DNA of 64,000 nt from Actinomycetospora lutea (GCF_028737205.1 NZ_JAQZAL010000019.1:84494-148493); one strand, 5' to 3'; counted from the stretch's first letter, positions 1 to 9,401 are shown. A program made the numbers and translations. The notes: generated by a model from the sequence alone, not told the origin.

Positions 1-1460
1 CCCGGCGACCCGAGGGTGTCGAGGTGCAGGCGCGCGAGGATCGGCGTCAGCGCCGCGGTGTCGGCACCGTCGGCGGCCATCGGGTCGGTGAACACGACCT
101 GGCCGCCGGGCACGAGCACCCGGTCGATCTCCTCGACGACCTGGCCGCGCTCGCCGGAGTGGAGGAACGCGTCCTGCGACCACACGAGGTCGTAGAAGTT
201 GTCCTGCACCGGCATGCTCTCGAACGACCCGTCGACGACGTCGACGAGGTGGTCGAGGCCCTGAGCCCGGTTCTTCTCGCGGTTGCGCTCGTTCTCGACC
301 TCGGAGAGGTTCAGGCAGGTCACGCGGCAGCCGTACTTCTTGGCCAGCCAGCGGGCCGACCCGCCGTAGCCCGCACCCATGTCGAGCACGCGCGTCTCCG
401 CGGTGATGCCCATGCCCTCGGCCATGCGCTCGACGGTGCGCTGCGAGGCCGGCGCGATCGCCTCGTCGGGGCTGTCGTACAGCCCGACGTGGATGTCCTC
501 GCCGCCCCAGACCTCGTGGTAGAAGGTGTCGGCGTCGGTCGAGTTGTAGTAGTCGCGCGCGGTGTGGACCGCGGTCGAGTAGCTCTCGGTCAATTCGTCA
601 TCCGGTCGGTAGGTCTTCTCCGCGACGTGGATCCAGAAGTCCGGGCTCTCGGTCCCGTAGGTCTCCTGGAAGTCGCCGTACGAGTCGATCTTCTGGAACC
701 CGACCTCGCGCATGAGCCGGCGCACGTAGTCCTTGCGCAGCGGGAACATGTTGAGGTGGTACACGGAACCGTCGTCGTGGAACGTGTACCGGAAACGGGC
801 GAGCCCGTCGTCGACGTACTCGGGCTCCGCGGTGACGGTGTCGCCGCAGTAGAAGTACTTGTGCTTCGACGAGAACCCGTTGTCGAGGATCTCGTCGTAG
901 TTGCGCTGATCGAGGATCAGCACGCCGTCGTGCTTCAGCATCGCGTAGAACTCGGCGAGGGCCTTGCGGCGGTCACGCTCGTTGAACAGGTGCGTGAACG
1001 AATTGCCGAGGCAGATGATCGCGTCGTACTCACCGTGGACGTCGCGGTTGAGCCAGCGCCAGTCGGCCTGGACCACGCGCAGCACGTGCCCGTGCTGGCG
1101 GCCGTTCTCGAAGGCCTTGGCGAGCATCTCCGCGCTGCCGTCGGCGGAGACCGTCTCGAAACCGGCCTTGAGGAGCTGGACGGAGTTGAACCCGGTACCG
1201 GTGGCGACGTCGAGCACCTTCTCGACCCCACGGGCGCTCAGCTGGTCGATGAAGAACGAACCCTCGCTGGCGGCGCGTCCCTCCCAGCCGATGTAGTCGT
1301 CCCACTTGTCCACGAACCCCTTGACGTACTCCTCCTGGTAGTGGTTCGTGTCGCGGACCTCGTTGGGGTTCTCGCCGAACTCCTGATGAACATCGGCCTC
1401 GGTGTACGTGTCGTCGAGGCCAGCCGCGGTGTCGGGGCTCCGGTCTGCGGCTGCGGTCAT
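1..1460 (-). CDS. Bifunctional glycine/sarcosine and sarcosine/dimethylglycine N-methyltransferase (betaine synthesis), 3' end outside window
   Basis: Two class I SAM-methyltransferase domains lie in one chain, of which 486 residues are visible. The first SAM-binding motif, VLDVATGTGF, is at about residues 82-91. The second, VLDMGAGYGG, is at about 358-367. The sequence between and around them resembles the fused GSMT-SDMT of halophilic actinomycetes such as Actinopolyspora (about 565 residues), which methylates glycine stepwise to the osmoprotectant glycine betaine in the cytoplasm. The ATG is preceded by a strong CCGGAGGA ribosome site. The frame is open to base 1, so roughly 80 C-terminal residues are missing because of the window edge, not a mutation. 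Substrate assignment is inferred from the two-domain layout and overall similarity. Confidence 0.92.
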   Translation of the reverse strand, partial: MTAAADRSPDTAAGLDDTYTEADVHQEFGENPNEVRDTNHYQEEYVKGFVDKWDDYIGWEGRAASEGSFFIDQLSARGVEKVLDVATGTGFNSVQLLKAGFETVSADGSAEMLAKAFENGRQHGHVLRVVQADWRWLNRDVHGEYDAIICLGNSFTHLFNERDRRKALAEFYAMLKHDGVLILDQRNYDEILDNGFSSKHKYFYCGDTVTAEPEYVDDGLARFRYTFHDDGSVYHLNMFPLRKDYVRRLMREVGFQKIDSYGDFQETYGTESPDFWIHVAEKTYRPDDELTESYSTAVHTARDYYNSTDADTFYHEVWGGEDIHVGLYDSPDEAIAPASQRTVERMAEGMGITAETRVLDMGAGYGGSARWLAKKYGCRVTCLNLSEVENERNREKNRAQGLDHLVDVVDGSFESMPVQDNFYDLVWSQDAFLHSGERGQVVEEIDRVLVPGGQVVFTDPMAADGADTAALTPILARLHLDTLGSP

Positions 1461-1497
1461 GTGTCCTCCGGACGTCGTGGACGCTTCCGGGGAGTCG

Positions 1498-1503
1498 ACG
1501 CTA
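1498..1503 (-). promoter_or_regulatory. Candidate -10 box TAGCGT for the betaine methyltransferase gene
   Basis: On the minus strand TAGCGT fits the actinobacterial TANNNT -10 pattern and lies 37 bases before the start codon. The same hexamer occurs next to starts at 21488 and 29543. No convincing -35 was found. Confidence 0.35.
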
Positions 1504-1722
1504 GGCAGCCGTGGGCCGTCCCGGAACCCGCCCTGAGTTCGTACGGTCGACAGAATCGATACAGTGCGGCCCCCGCTGCCTCGGCCGATCAACGCCATCG
1601 GCGCTGCTCCGACCGGGTGTGCGCGCACGGGGACCTCCGTGACCACATCGTGCTGTGATGGCAGCCACGTTTCTCCGGGAATGCGCAACCGCGGCGTCCG
1701 GCGACACCGTGTCACCGTCCGG

Positions 1723-2949
1723 CTACCCGGTCGGCTCGACGATCACCGTCCGGTTCGCGCTCGCCGGACCCGGCAGCTGGCGCCCGTCCGGGCCGACGTC
1801 GTCCACGTAGCCGGGGAACTGGCTGCCCACCCCGCGGGTGCTGATCCGGTCGGCGGGCGCCCCGAGCTCGACCAGCAGCGCCTTCACCGCGTCGGCCCGG
1901 CGGGTGGACAGATCGACCTGGCCCTGGGGCGTGCCCGCCCGCGCACTCGTGCCGGTGAGGGCGAGACGCCGCGTCGGCGATTCCTGCAGGAACTGCGCGA
2001 ACGGCAGCAGGACGCCGCGCGCCGCATTCCGGTCGCGGAACTCCGCGGTGTCGGGCCGGAACCCCACGGAATTGTCGTCGGGCAGCGCGGTGGTCCGGCC
2101 CGGCGTGATCGTCGGCGGCGGCGGGACGTCGACGAGGCTCACCGACGGGACGTCGCTCGGGGCGTCGCCGCCCCGCGGCTCGTCGACCACCGCGATGCAG
2201 GAGGCGCCGCCGGCCTCGGCGATCGCGGTCCAGAGCCCCACGAGCGACGAGCGCTGGGCGGGGCTCAGCGCGGCCTGGGGCTCCGCGACGTCACCGAGGC
2301 CCGCGAGCACGACGGTGACGCCCTGCAGCCCCGGCAGCGCGTTGTTCGCCCGCAGCGCCTCGACGGTCTCGGCGGGCGGGGCGTCGAGGAGGCCGCGCTG
2401 GCGGAAGTCCACCGGGGCGACGGTGGAGAGCCCGGAGTCGACGAGCACGACGGTGCCGGGGCGGTTGCCCTGCCCCCCTGTTCCGGCGGACCGTCCCGCG
2501 AGGTCGAGCGCGGACAGCACGTCGGCCTCGGGAGCCTGCGCGCGGACCCCGGTCAGGGCCTCGCCGAAGCCGCTGAGGAACTGGTTGCGGTCGTCCTCGG
2601 CGGCGATGCCGTTGCCGGCGTCGCTGGAGTAGGTGTCGCTGCCCGCCGAGGTGGGCCGCCCGTCGAGGTTGATCAGCGTGATGCGGGGCCGGACGTCCTG
2701 GTCGACCGCGCGCGTCAGCACCGACACGGTGGCGTCCTGCACGGCCTGCGGCAGGCCGGGCTCGGGGGAGTTCGCGCGGCCCGACACCGCGAACGCCATC
2801 GGGCCGACGGGCACCGGGCACGACAGGGCGCCGCCACCCCCGCCCGAGAACCCGCCGCCGCCCTCGTCACCGCTCGAACAGCCCGCGAGCAGCGCCCCTC
2901 CGCACGACAGGGCGAACACCAAGGGCAGGACGGCCCGCCGGTGGATCAA
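1723..2949 (-). CDS. OmpA-domain lipoprotein, last gene of a four-gene envelope operon
   Basis: The 408-residue protein starts with a signal peptide ending in the lipobox LLAGC, then a Gly-rich stretch, so it should be exported and lipid-anchored outside the membrane. The middle part (about residues 60-260) has alternating hydrophobic strands such as GTVVLVDSG and GVTVVLAGLG, like a degenerate VWA-type fold. The C-terminal ~120 residues match the OmpA peptidoglycan-binding domain (LTGTSAR, LSTRRADAVKALLVELG, ISTRGVGS). The start is TTG, inside the TTGA overlap with the preceding gene's stop, so the two are translationally coupled. OmpA domains bind diaminopimelate-type peptidoglycan; the rest of the function is unknown. 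Confidence 0.85.
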   Translation of the reverse strand: MIHRRAVLPLVFALSCGGALLAGCSSGDEGGGGFSGGGGGALSCPVPVGPMAFAVSGRANSPEPGLPQAVQDATVSVLTRAVDQDVRPRITLINLDGRPTSAGSDTYSSDAGNGIAAEDDRNQFLSGFGEALTGVRAQAPEADVLSALDLAGRSAGTGGQGNRPGTVVLVDSGLSTVAPVDFRQRGLLDAPPAETVEALRANNALPGLQGVTVVLAGLGDVAEPQAALSPAQRSSLVGLWTAIAEAGGASCIAVVDEPRGGDAPSDVPSVSLVDVPPPPTITPGRTTALPDDNSVGFRPDTAEFRDRNAARGVLLPFAQFLQESPTRRLALTGTSARAGTPQGQVDLSTRRADAVKALLVELGAPADRISTRGVGSQFPGYVDDVGPDGRQLPGPASANRTVIVEPTG

Positions 2950-3914
2950 CGAGGGTCTCCGTTCGGGGTGGGTTCGGCGGTCGTGAACGCGGGGACGTCG
3001 GCGCGCATCCCGGGCGGCGCCTCCTCGCCGGGCACCACCTCGCTCGCCGGGGTGAACAGCGGGAAGGGCGAGGAGCCGGTGAGGCCGTCGGTGACCGACG
3101 GGTCGGCCTTCTTCGACGCCATGAGGGTGCGCGCGTAGTTCTGCAGCTCGAGCATCTCGGCGGTCACCTGCTGGCGGGCCGCGCGCCAGCGCTGGTCCTC
3201 GCGGGCGCGCTCGTTCTCCTGCTGGCGCAGGGCCTCGCGGGCGCGCTCGAGCTCGGCGCGGCTGGCCCGCTCGCGCTCGGTGGCCTCGCGCATCCGGCGC
3301 TCGGCGCGGCGCAGGGCGCTCGCGACGGGGTTGAACGACACGAACGTCGCGATCATCGCCGCCATCCCGCTCGCGAGGAACAGCGCGCCGAACAGCAGGG
3401 CGGGCAGCAGGGCGGTGAGCTCCACGTCCCCGAGCCCGCCCGACGAGCCGCCGAGGCCGCCGCCGGAGCCGCCGGACCCGAACCCGCCGCCCCCGGAGCC
3501 GCCGGAGCCGAACCCGCCGCCCCCGGAGCCGCCGGAGCCGAAGCCGCCCGACGAGCTGCTGCTGGGCGTCATGAGCCGCGTGTAGAACGCCGCGGCGCCG
3601 AGCGCGAGCCAGGTGACCGCGGCGAGCACGGTGAGGACGAGCGATGCGCGCGGGTCGCCGCAGCGGCGCCGCGCGAGCCCCTGCCCGACGAGGTGGGCGA
3701 GGCCGACCGCGGCCGCCGCGAACCCCACGGTGCCGACGGCGATGAGCAGCGGCGAGCCGCGGAAGACCCGGGCCAGCACGACGTAGAAGGCCGCGATGTC
3801 GCCGCCGATCGCCAGCAGCACGATCACGAGCGCGAGGTGGTCCTCGCGCGATCGGTTGATCATGAGCGTGGCGTCCCGGTAGGTGCGGGGGCGCACGCCG
3901 CCGTCGCGGCTCAT
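2946..3914 (-). CDS. Four-helix membrane protein with Gly-rich loop and C-terminal coiled coil
   Basis: This 322-residue protein is not assignable to a named family. Three hydrophobic segments lie in the first ~115 residues (LALVIVLLAIGGDIAAFYVV, a second around residue 60, a third around residue 95). Next comes a loop of about 40 residues made of Gly-Ser-Phe decapeptide repeats, then a fourth membrane segment (LLPALLFGALFLASGMAAMI). Residues about 205-265 are strongly charged and heptad-like, as expected for a cytoplasmic coiled coil. The ATG overlaps the upstream stop as ATGA and the stop overlaps the downstream TTG. It probably forms the membrane link between the two soluble helical proteins and the OmpA lipoprotein. 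Confidence 0.82.
   Translation of the reverse strand: MSRDGGVRPRTYRDATLMINRSREDHLALVIVLLAIGGDIAAFYVVLARVFRGSPLLIAVGTVGFAAAAVGLAHLVGQGLARRRCGDPRASLVLTVLAAVTWLALGAAAFYTRLMTPSSSSSGGFGSGGSGGGGFGSGGSGGGGFGSGGSGGGLGGSSGGLGDVELTALLPALLFGALFLASGMAAMIATFVSFNPVASALRRAERRMREATERERASRAELERAREALRQQENERAREDQRWRAARQQVTAEMLELQNYARTLMASKKADPSVTDGLTGSSPFPLFTPASEVVPGEEAPPGMRADVPAFTTAEPTPNGDPR
3481..3540. repeat. Two exact 30-bp tandem copies encoding the GSGGSGGGGF repeat
   Basis: Bases 3481-3510 and 3511-3540 are identical, and degenerate copies flank them on both sides. They encode the Gly-rich loop of the membrane protein at 2946-3914. Such repeats are prone to copy-number change. Confidence 0.9.
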
Positions 3915-4516
3915 CGGCGGTCCTCCCGGGGGAGCGGGCCGGTCGGCGGGTCGGCCGGGGGCACGGTGGATGGCGCGGCGGATGGCGCGGTGGGTGGGGC
4001 GGCAGGAGGTGCGGCGGGCGACCCGTCGTCGACCGGCTCGCCGAGACGCTCCCGGGCCTCGGCATAGTCCCGGCGGGCGATCTCGAGGGCGCGGCGGTCG
4101 CGCTCGTGGGCGGCCTCGGCCTCGGCGAGCTGCTGGCGCGCGCCGCCGACGAGGCGGTCGATGACGGCGTGGTGGTCGGCGTGCTGGGAGTCGACGCGGG
4201 CGAGCCAGCCCGACGCGATCGAGGCGATGAGCGGGTCGAGCGCCCGCCCGCTGCCCTCGTCGACGCCGTCGAGCATGCCCTCCACCAGCGACCGGACCCG
4301 CCCGCGCGCCGCGGAGACGTCCGGCGTCGGCTGGTTCGGATAGGGCATGGGGCCGACGCGGTCGGCGGCGTAGACCTGTGCGAACCGGTGCTCCTCGGGC
4401 GTCGCCGCCCCGCCGGGGATCGCCGTGATGCTGGACAGACGGCCCCCCGAGGTGCCGGTCGGCGTCGGCGGCCGGGCGCCCTCGGGGCGGCGCCGGGGCC
4501 AGAACCTGCGGGCCAT
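3911..4516 (-). CDS. Helical protein with Pro/Ala-rich tail, operon partner
   Basis: The protein has 201 residues, no signal peptide and no membrane segment. The N-terminus is basic (MARRFWPRRR). A charged helical centre (about residues 75-165) includes QQLAEAEAAHERDRRALEIA, likely coiled coil. The tail is rich in Ala, Pro and Thr. GGAG lies just before the ATG, overlapping the preceding gene's TAG. The stop overlaps the next gene's start (ATGA). No family was recognised. Its position between another coiled-coil protein and the membrane protein suggests a cytoplasmic scaffold or adaptor of the same assembly. Confidence 0.8.
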   Translation of the reverse strand: MARRFWPRRRPEGARPPTPTGTSGGRLSSITAIPGGAATPEEHRFAQVYAADRVGPMPYPNQPTPDVSAARGRVRSLVEGMLDGVDEGSGRALDPLIASIASGWLARVDSQHADHHAVIDRLVGGARQQLAEAEAAHERDRRALEIARRDYAEARERLGEPVDDGSPAAPPAAPPTAPSAAPSTVPPADPPTGPLPREDRR

Positions 4517-4518
4517 GG

Positions 4519-5325
4519 CTACTCCTGTCCGGGCGGGGGGCCGGCGACGGTGGACCGGGGTGTCGGCATGCCTGTCGGTGGCGAGACGGGTCCCGTTTCC
4601 GGCGTCCCCGGGTCGGCGTCCTCGGCCGCGGCGACCCAGCCGGGCACGACCGGGTGCTGGGCCACGAGCGCCGGGCCGATCCGGTCGCCCGCGGGGTGGT
4701 GGCGCACGAGGTGGCGCTCGTAGGCGCTGACGCGGCGCATGACCTGCGCGTGCAGCCGGCGGATGCGGGTGGCCCCGACGAGCTCGCAGGAGCGGATCGT
4801 GCTGCCCAGCCGGGCGTACTCCGTGCGCATCTGCGTGAGCTGGGCGTGCAGGCGCGCCGCCTCGTCGACCAGGGGGCGCCGCCGTGCCTCGTGCTCGCGG
4901 GCGCGGCGTGCGGCGACGACGTCGGCGGCCGTGTGGGTCTCGCCGCCGCGGCGCACGGCGAGCGCCTCGGCGTCGAGCAGCACGGGGATCGCGTCGAGGC
5001 CGGCCCGCGCCCGGGCGAGCGCGTCCTCGGTGGCGGGCAGGCGCACGGCGATGGTCGCGCGGGTCTCGTGCAGCGGGGCGACCTCGAGGTCGAGGCGCAG
5101 CCGCTCGCGGTGGACGCGGGCGAGGAAGTCCTGGTGGAGTTCCTCGAGCGCCGGCGTCCCCGCCGGCCGCCCGGGCTCGAGGCTGGGCAGCCCGGCGCGA
5201 CCGTCGGCGCGCGCCTGCCACCAGTCGCCCCAGCGCGCCAGCAGGCCGTACGGGGGCAGGGGCGCCGCGGTCGCTCCGCGCGAGGGTCCCGCCGAGCGGC
5301 GGGGTCCCGGCGTCTCCGAGGTCAT
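4519..5325 (-). CDS. Coiled-coil cytoplasmic protein, first gene of the four-gene operon
   Basis: The protein has 268 residues with no membrane segment. After a Pro-rich start, about residues 40-200 are almost entirely charged helix (LEELHQDFLARVHRERLRLD, the ALARARAGLDAI region, EHEARRRPLVDEAARLHAQL), predicting long antiparallel coiled coils. A Pro/Thr-rich tail follows. It starts at the ATG at 5325, and its stop is two bases before the next start. It leads the operon that ends with the OmpA lipoprotein, so the promoter should lie in 5326-5543, the gap shared with the divergent VKOR gene. No family was recognised. Confidence 0.78.
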   Translation of the reverse strand: MTSETPGPRRSAGPSRGATAAPLPPYGLLARWGDWWQARADGRAGLPSLEPGRPAGTPALEELHQDFLARVHRERLRLDLEVAPLHETRATIAVRLPATEDALARARAGLDAIPVLLDAEALAVRRGGETHTAADVVAARRAREHEARRRPLVDEAARLHAQLTQMRTEYARLGSTIRSCELVGATRIRRLHAQVMRRVSAYERHLVRHHPAGDRIGPALVAQHPVVPGWVAAAEDADPGTPETGPVSPPTGMPTPRSTVAGPPPGQE

Positions 5326-5543
5326 GGGGTGGGCCGTTCCACCTGGCGGGTTCCTCCTGCATCGCCCCGTGCTGCATCGCCCGGTGGGGTGACGGGCGCC
5401 GCCGACGAGTCTAGGCCGAGACCCCCCGAGCGCCGGTCGCGGCGATCGGCACCCGGACCGGAACCGGGCGCCGTGGAGCACCGCGCGGCCGTCGCGGCGA
5501 TCACGGCGGGAACCGGGCCGGGGCCCGCGACGACCAGCACGAC

Positions 5544-6224
5544 GTGGTCAGCCGAACAGCCCCCACCGAGGCCTTCCCCGCGGCGCGGGAGGACGATCGG
5601 GCCGTGGACACGCGGGTCGCCGAGGGGGTGGACGAGCCCGTCGCCGAGGCGGCCGCTCCCGCGCGGGGTGTCGGCGCCGTCCTGCTCGCCGGGGGCCTGG
5701 TCGGCGCGGTCGTCTCGCTGCTCCTGCTGCGCGACGAGCTCGCGCTGCTCGCCGACCCGACGTTCGTGCCCTCGTGCAGCGTCGACCCGGTGCTGTCCTG
5801 CGGCACGATCATGAAGACCTGGCAGGCGTCGCTGCTCGGGTTCCCCAACCCGGTGATCGGCCTCGTGACCTTCCCGGTCGCCGCGGCCCTGGGCGCGCTC
5901 GTGCTCGGCGGGGTCGCGCTGCCCCGGTGGACGTGGTGGGGCCTGCAGGCGGGCACGACGCTGGGCCTGCTGTTCGTGCACTGGCTGATCGTCCAGAGCC
6001 TCGCGGTGATCCACGCCCTGTGCCCGTGGTGCATGGTCGCGTGGGTCGCGGTGATCGGCATGTTCTGGGCCGTCACCGTGGCCACCCTGCGCGCCGGGCA
6101 CCTCGGCGGCGCCCCGGCGCCGCTGCGCGGGCACGGTTGGGGGCTCGCGGCCTGGTACCTCGCGATCGTCGTCGCGATCGTCGCGACGTTCCCCGCGTGG
6201 GCCGCGGGGCTGGTGGGCCGGTGA
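5544..6224 (+). CDS. Vitamin K epoxide reductase (VKOR) family thiol oxidoreductase
   Basis: VKOR proteins are membrane enzymes that reoxidise a DsbA-like partner and pass electrons to quinone. This 226-residue protein has four to five membrane helices, the loop cysteine pair [10 protein letters not shown] at about residues 75-85, and the quinone-side redox motif CPWC within ALCPWCM. It starts at a GTG; an internal GTG at 5604 would remove a poorly structured leader and is possible. The stop overlaps the GTG of copA (GTGA), so the two genes are coupled. A DsbA-like thioredoxin encoded at 9402-10133 is the obvious partner. Confidence 0.9.
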   Translation: MVSRTAPTEAFPAAREDDRAVDTRVAEGVDEPVAEAAAPARGVGAVLLAGGLVGAVVSLLLLRDELALLADPTFVPSCSVDPVLSCGTIMKTWQASLLGFPNPVIGLVTFPVAAALGALVLGGVALPRWTWWGLQAGTTLGLLFVHWLIVQSLAVIHALCPWCMVAWVAVIGMFWAVTVATLRAGHLGGAPAPLRGHGWGLAAWYLAIVVAIVATFPAWAAGLVGR

Positions 6225-8410
6225 GCGCTCCCGCCGCGTCGGTCCTGGATCTGGACATCGGCGGCATGACGTGTGCCGCCTGCGCGGCGCGGATCGAGCG
6301 CCGGCTCAACCGGATCGACGGCGTCGCCGCCACCGTCGACCTCGCGGGGGACAGCGCGCGCGTCGTCATCGACTCGCCGGACGTCACGACGGCGACCGTC
6401 GTCGACACCGTCGCGACGCTGGGGTACTCGGCGCGGCCCACCCGGCCCGAGGTCGTCGAGGCCGACGACGACGCCGATCTGCGCGACCTCTGGCGCCGCC
6501 TGGTCGTCGCGGCGGCGCTGTTCCTGCCCGTGGCCGACCTCGCGCTCGTGATGACCGCGGTGCCCTCGCTGCGGTTCCCGGGCTGGGAGTGGCTGCTCGC
6601 GGTGCTCGCGGCGCCGGTCGTGGGGTGGTCGGCGTGGCCGCTGCACCGCCGGGCGCTCGCGGGCCTGCGCCACGGCACGACGTCGATGGACACGCTGGTC
6701 TCGCTCGGGATCGTCGCGGCGACCGTGTGGTCGTGCGGCGCCCTGCTCGGCGGGGCCGCGCCCGCGCCGGCGGCGAGCACGTGGGAGCTGCTGCTGCACC
6801 CGGCGGGACCCGTGTACCTCGAGGTCGCGGCCGGGGTGACGACGTTCGTGCTCGCCGGGCGCTACGTCGAGCGCCGCGCGCGCCGGGCCTCGGGGGACGC
6901 GCTGGCGGCGCTGGCGCGGCTCGCGGCGCGCGACGTGGCGGTGCTCTGCGAGGACGGGACCGAGACGCGGGTGCCGGTGTCGTCCCTCGCCGTCGGGACG
7001 CGGTTCGTCGTGCGGCCCGGCGAGAAGATCGCGGCCGACGGGCGGGTCGTGGCGGGCGGCTCGGCGGTCGACCGCAGCATGCTCACCGGCGAGCCGGTGC
7101 CGTCGGAGGCCGGGGTCGGCGACCGGGTGGTCGGCGGGACGATCGCCGTGTCGGGGCGTCTCGTGGTGGAGGCGACCGCGGTCGGCGAGGCCACGGCGCT
7201 GGCCGGCATGGTGCGCCTGGTCCGCGACGCGCGCGCCGACAAGGCCGACGTGCAGCGGCTCGTCGACCGCATCTCGGCGTGGTTCGTGCCGGCGGTGGTC
7301 GTGCTCGCGGTGCTGACGGCGGCGGGCTGGTGGCTCGCGGGCGCCGGGGCGGCGGGGGCGTTCGCGCCGGCGCTGGCGGTGCTCGTCATCGCCTGTCCGT
7401 GCGCGCTGGGGCTGGCGACGCCGATGGCGATGGTCGTCGCCTCCGGCCGCGGCGCCCGGCGCGGCATCTTCCTCAAGGGCCACCACGCCCTCGAGACCAG
7501 CCGCCGCGTCGACACCGTCGTGCTCGACAAGACCGGGACGCTGACCACCGGGCGGATGACGGTGGTGTCGGTGCTCGGTCCCGCACCCGTCCTGGAGCGG
7601 GCGGCCGCCGTGGAGCGCGGCTCGGAGCACGCGATCGCCGCGGCGATCGTGGCCGCGGCCGGCGCGCCGGCGGAGCCCGAGGACTTCGTCGCGCTGCCCG
7701 GGCTGGGGGCGCGCGCGGTGGTCGACGGGGTGGCGGTGACGGTGGGCCGGCCGGACCTGGTCGGCGCGGTGCCGGCGTCGCTCGCCGAGGTGTGGGCGGC
7801 GGCCGAGGAGGCCGGGCACACGGTGGTCGCCGTCGGGTGGGACTCCCGCGTGCAGGGCGCCGTCGTGCTCGCCGACGAGGTGGAGCCCAGCGCCGCCCCG
7901 GCCGTCGCGACGTTGCGCAAGGCCGGCCTGCACCCGGTGCTGCTCTCCGGCGACCACGAGCGGGCGGCCCGGCATGTGGCCCACGCGGTGGGGATCGACG
8001 AGGTCGTCGCCGGCGTGCTGCCCGAGGGCAAGCTCGCGTTCCTCGCCGAGCGGCGCGCGTCCGGCGCGGTGGTGGCCATGGTGGGCGACGGTGTCAACGA
8101 CGGCCCCGCGCTCGCCGCCGCGGACCTCGGGCTCGCGGTCGGGACGGGCACCGACGTGGCCCTGGACGCCGCCGACGTGATCCTCGTGCGCGACGACCTC
8201 ACCGCCGTCCCCGAGGCCCTGGCGCTCGCCCGGGCCACGCACCGCACGATCCGCGTGAACCTCGGCTGGGCGTTCGGTTACAACGTCGCCGCGATCCCGC
8301 TCGCCGTCGCCGGCCTGCTCAACCCCCTGCTCGCCGGGCTCGCGATGGCCCTGTCGTCGCTGCTCGTCGTGACCTCGAGCCTGCGCCTGCCGCGCGCAGC
8401 GCCCCGGTGA
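6221..8410 (+). CDS. copA: Copper-translocating P1B-type ATPase
   Basis: This 729-residue enzyme exports Cu(I) across the membrane using ATP. Motifs in order are an N-terminal metal-binding domain with GMTCAAC, the actuator TGEPVP, the transmembrane metal site [11 protein letters not shown], the phosphorylation site DKTGTLT (about residue 437), [11 protein letters not shown], and the C-terminal YN and MALSS pairs typical of Cu(I) pumps. The usual SEHP of the nucleotide domain reads SEHA here, and the TGD of the usual hinge reads SGD. Translation is coupled to the VKOR gene. The last 92 bases overlap the convergent gene at 8319. Confidence 0.96.
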   Translation: MSAPAASVLDLDIGGMTCAACAARIERRLNRIDGVAATVDLAGDSARVVIDSPDVTTATVVDTVATLGYSARPTRPEVVEADDDADLRDLWRRLVVAAALFLPVADLALVMTAVPSLRFPGWEWLLAVLAAPVVGWSAWPLHRRALAGLRHGTTSMDTLVSLGIVAATVWSCGALLGGAAPAPAASTWELLLHPAGPVYLEVAAGVTTFVLAGRYVERRARRASGDALAALARLAARDVAVLCEDGTETRVPVSSLAVGTRFVVRPGEKIAADGRVVAGGSAVDRSMLTGEPVPSEAGVGDRVVGGTIAVSGRLVVEATAVGEATALAGMVRLVRDARADKADVQRLVDRISAWFVPAVVVLAVLTAAGWWLAGAGAAGAFAPALAVLVIACPCALGLATPMAMVVASGRGARRGIFLKGHHALETSRRVDTVVLDKTGTLTTGRMTVVSVLGPAPVLERAAAVERGSEHAIAAAIVAAAGAPAEPEDFVALPGLGARAVVDGVAVTVGRPDLVGAVPASLAEVWAAAEEAGHTVVAVGWDSRVQGAVVLADEVEPSAAPAVATLRKAGLHPVLLSGDHERAARHVAHAVGIDEVVAGVLPEGKLAFLAERRASGAVVAMVGDGVNDGPALAAADLGLAVGTGTDVALDAADVILVRDDLTAVPEALALARATHRTIRVNLGWAFGYNVAAIPLAVAGLLNPLLAGLAMALSSLLVVTSSLRLPRAAPR

Positions 8411-9281
8411 TCATCGCGAGTACGGCCTCGCTGTCGCTCTCGAGGAGGTGCCAGTTCACGCGCAGCACTGTCCAGCCGACGAGCACGAGGGCGTTCTGCC
8501 GCTCCTGGTCGCGCCGGAAGGCCGGCAGGTCGCGGTGGTACGCCCAGCCGTCGACCTCGACGAGCACACGGCTGCCCGGGAAGGCGATGTCGAGCACGGC
8601 GACGCCGTGATCCGGCACCACGACGCGGAGGTCGGCAGCCCAGCCGGTCACTCCCGCCGACCGGAGGAGCGCATGCACGCGTCGCTCGGCCTCGGACCGG
8701 GCCCCGCCGGCCGCGAGGGCGAGCAGGCGGGCGACCGTCCGTGAGCCCGGTCGGCCGAGACGGCTGCGGTGCGCGCTCCGGAGGGCCTCGAGCGTCACGC
8801 GCTCGCTCAGCAGCGCGCGGTCCATCAGCTCGGCGCCGCGGCGCAGGCCGAGCTCGGCGGCGGCGTCGACCACGGCGTACGCCTTCGACACCACCGGAAC
8901 CCCGTCGACGGTGCTGCGCCTGCCGGGAAGCCGCCGGCGCACCGCCACCACGCCGCCGCGCGACCGGACGCGCCGGCTCGGGGGGACCGCGAAGCGTAGA
9001 ACGTCCGGCGGTTCGTCGACCAGACGCCACCACCAGGTCGCGCCGACGCCGATCAGGGTCGCCGAGGGCCCCAACCACAGGGAGGCGCCCCGCAGGCGCG
9101 CTCGGGGGCCGAAGGCGTGCGACGCCGACAGGTAGACGCGGGGCCACAGGAGCGTCCAGAGGCCGCGGGCGAGACGGTGCTTGATCGCCGCGCGGGAGAG
9201 GCCGCAGGCAAGCGCCTGGGCCCGGGTGACGACGCCGTCCTGGCGGCGTAGCAGGGCGGCGAGGTCGTTCTCGGTGTCCAC
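8319..9281 (-). CDS. AbiEi-antitoxin-like HTH plus DUF559 (endonuclease-fold) protein
   Basis: The protein has 320 residues from the chosen GTG. The N-terminus ([20 protein letters not shown]) is the winged-helix start typical of this actinobacterial family. The C-terminal ~100 residues carry the DUF559/Vsr-like nuclease fold with [20 protein letters not shown] and the later ending [15 protein letters not shown]. The D...ExDG residues of that core are present. An upstream GTG at 9383 in the same frame would add 34 residues; family members usually begin near 9281. Its 3' end is antisense to the last 92 bases of copA. The biological role of these proteins is not established. Confidence 0.85.
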   Translation of the reverse strand: MDTENDLAALLRRQDGVVTRAQALACGLSRAAIKHRLARGLWTLLWPRVYLSASHAFGPRARLRGASLWLGPSATLIGVGATWWWRLVDEPPDVLRFAVPPSRRVRSRGGVVAVRRRLPGRRSTVDGVPVVSKAYAVVDAAAELGLRRGAELMDRALLSERVTLEALRSAHRSRLGRPGSRTVARLLALAAGGARSEAERRVHALLRSAGVTGWAADLRVVVPDHGVAVLDIAFPGSRVLVEVDGWAYHRDLPAFRRDQERQNALVLVGWTVLRVNWHLLESDSEAVLAMITGALRAAGAGSRSRRAATTGPSRARRAGG

Positions 9282-9401
9282 ACGGGGTTCGACGCAGCGC
9301 CCCGTGCCGCGGATCCGCCCGATCTCGGTCCGTGATCGCTCCGGGTGCTCCTCCGGGGCGATGAGGTCGACCCGTCGGAGCACCCGGGCGAATCATGGGC
9401 C

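Noticed and set aside
24..1658. Long plus-strand open frame of 544 codons
   Set aside because: It is antisense to the methyltransferase fusion, which has clear SAM motifs on the minus strand. The plus translation is low-complexity Val/Arg/Glu-rich.
3280..3585. Plus-strand Pro-rich repeat protein (PPEPPDPNP pattern)
   Set aside because: It is the antisense reading of the Gly-rich repeat in the membrane protein gene.
5501..8242. Minus-strand open frame of over 900 codons opposite VKOR and copA
   Set aside because: Arg/His/Gly-rich antisense shadow caused by high GC; the plus strand carries full copA motifs.
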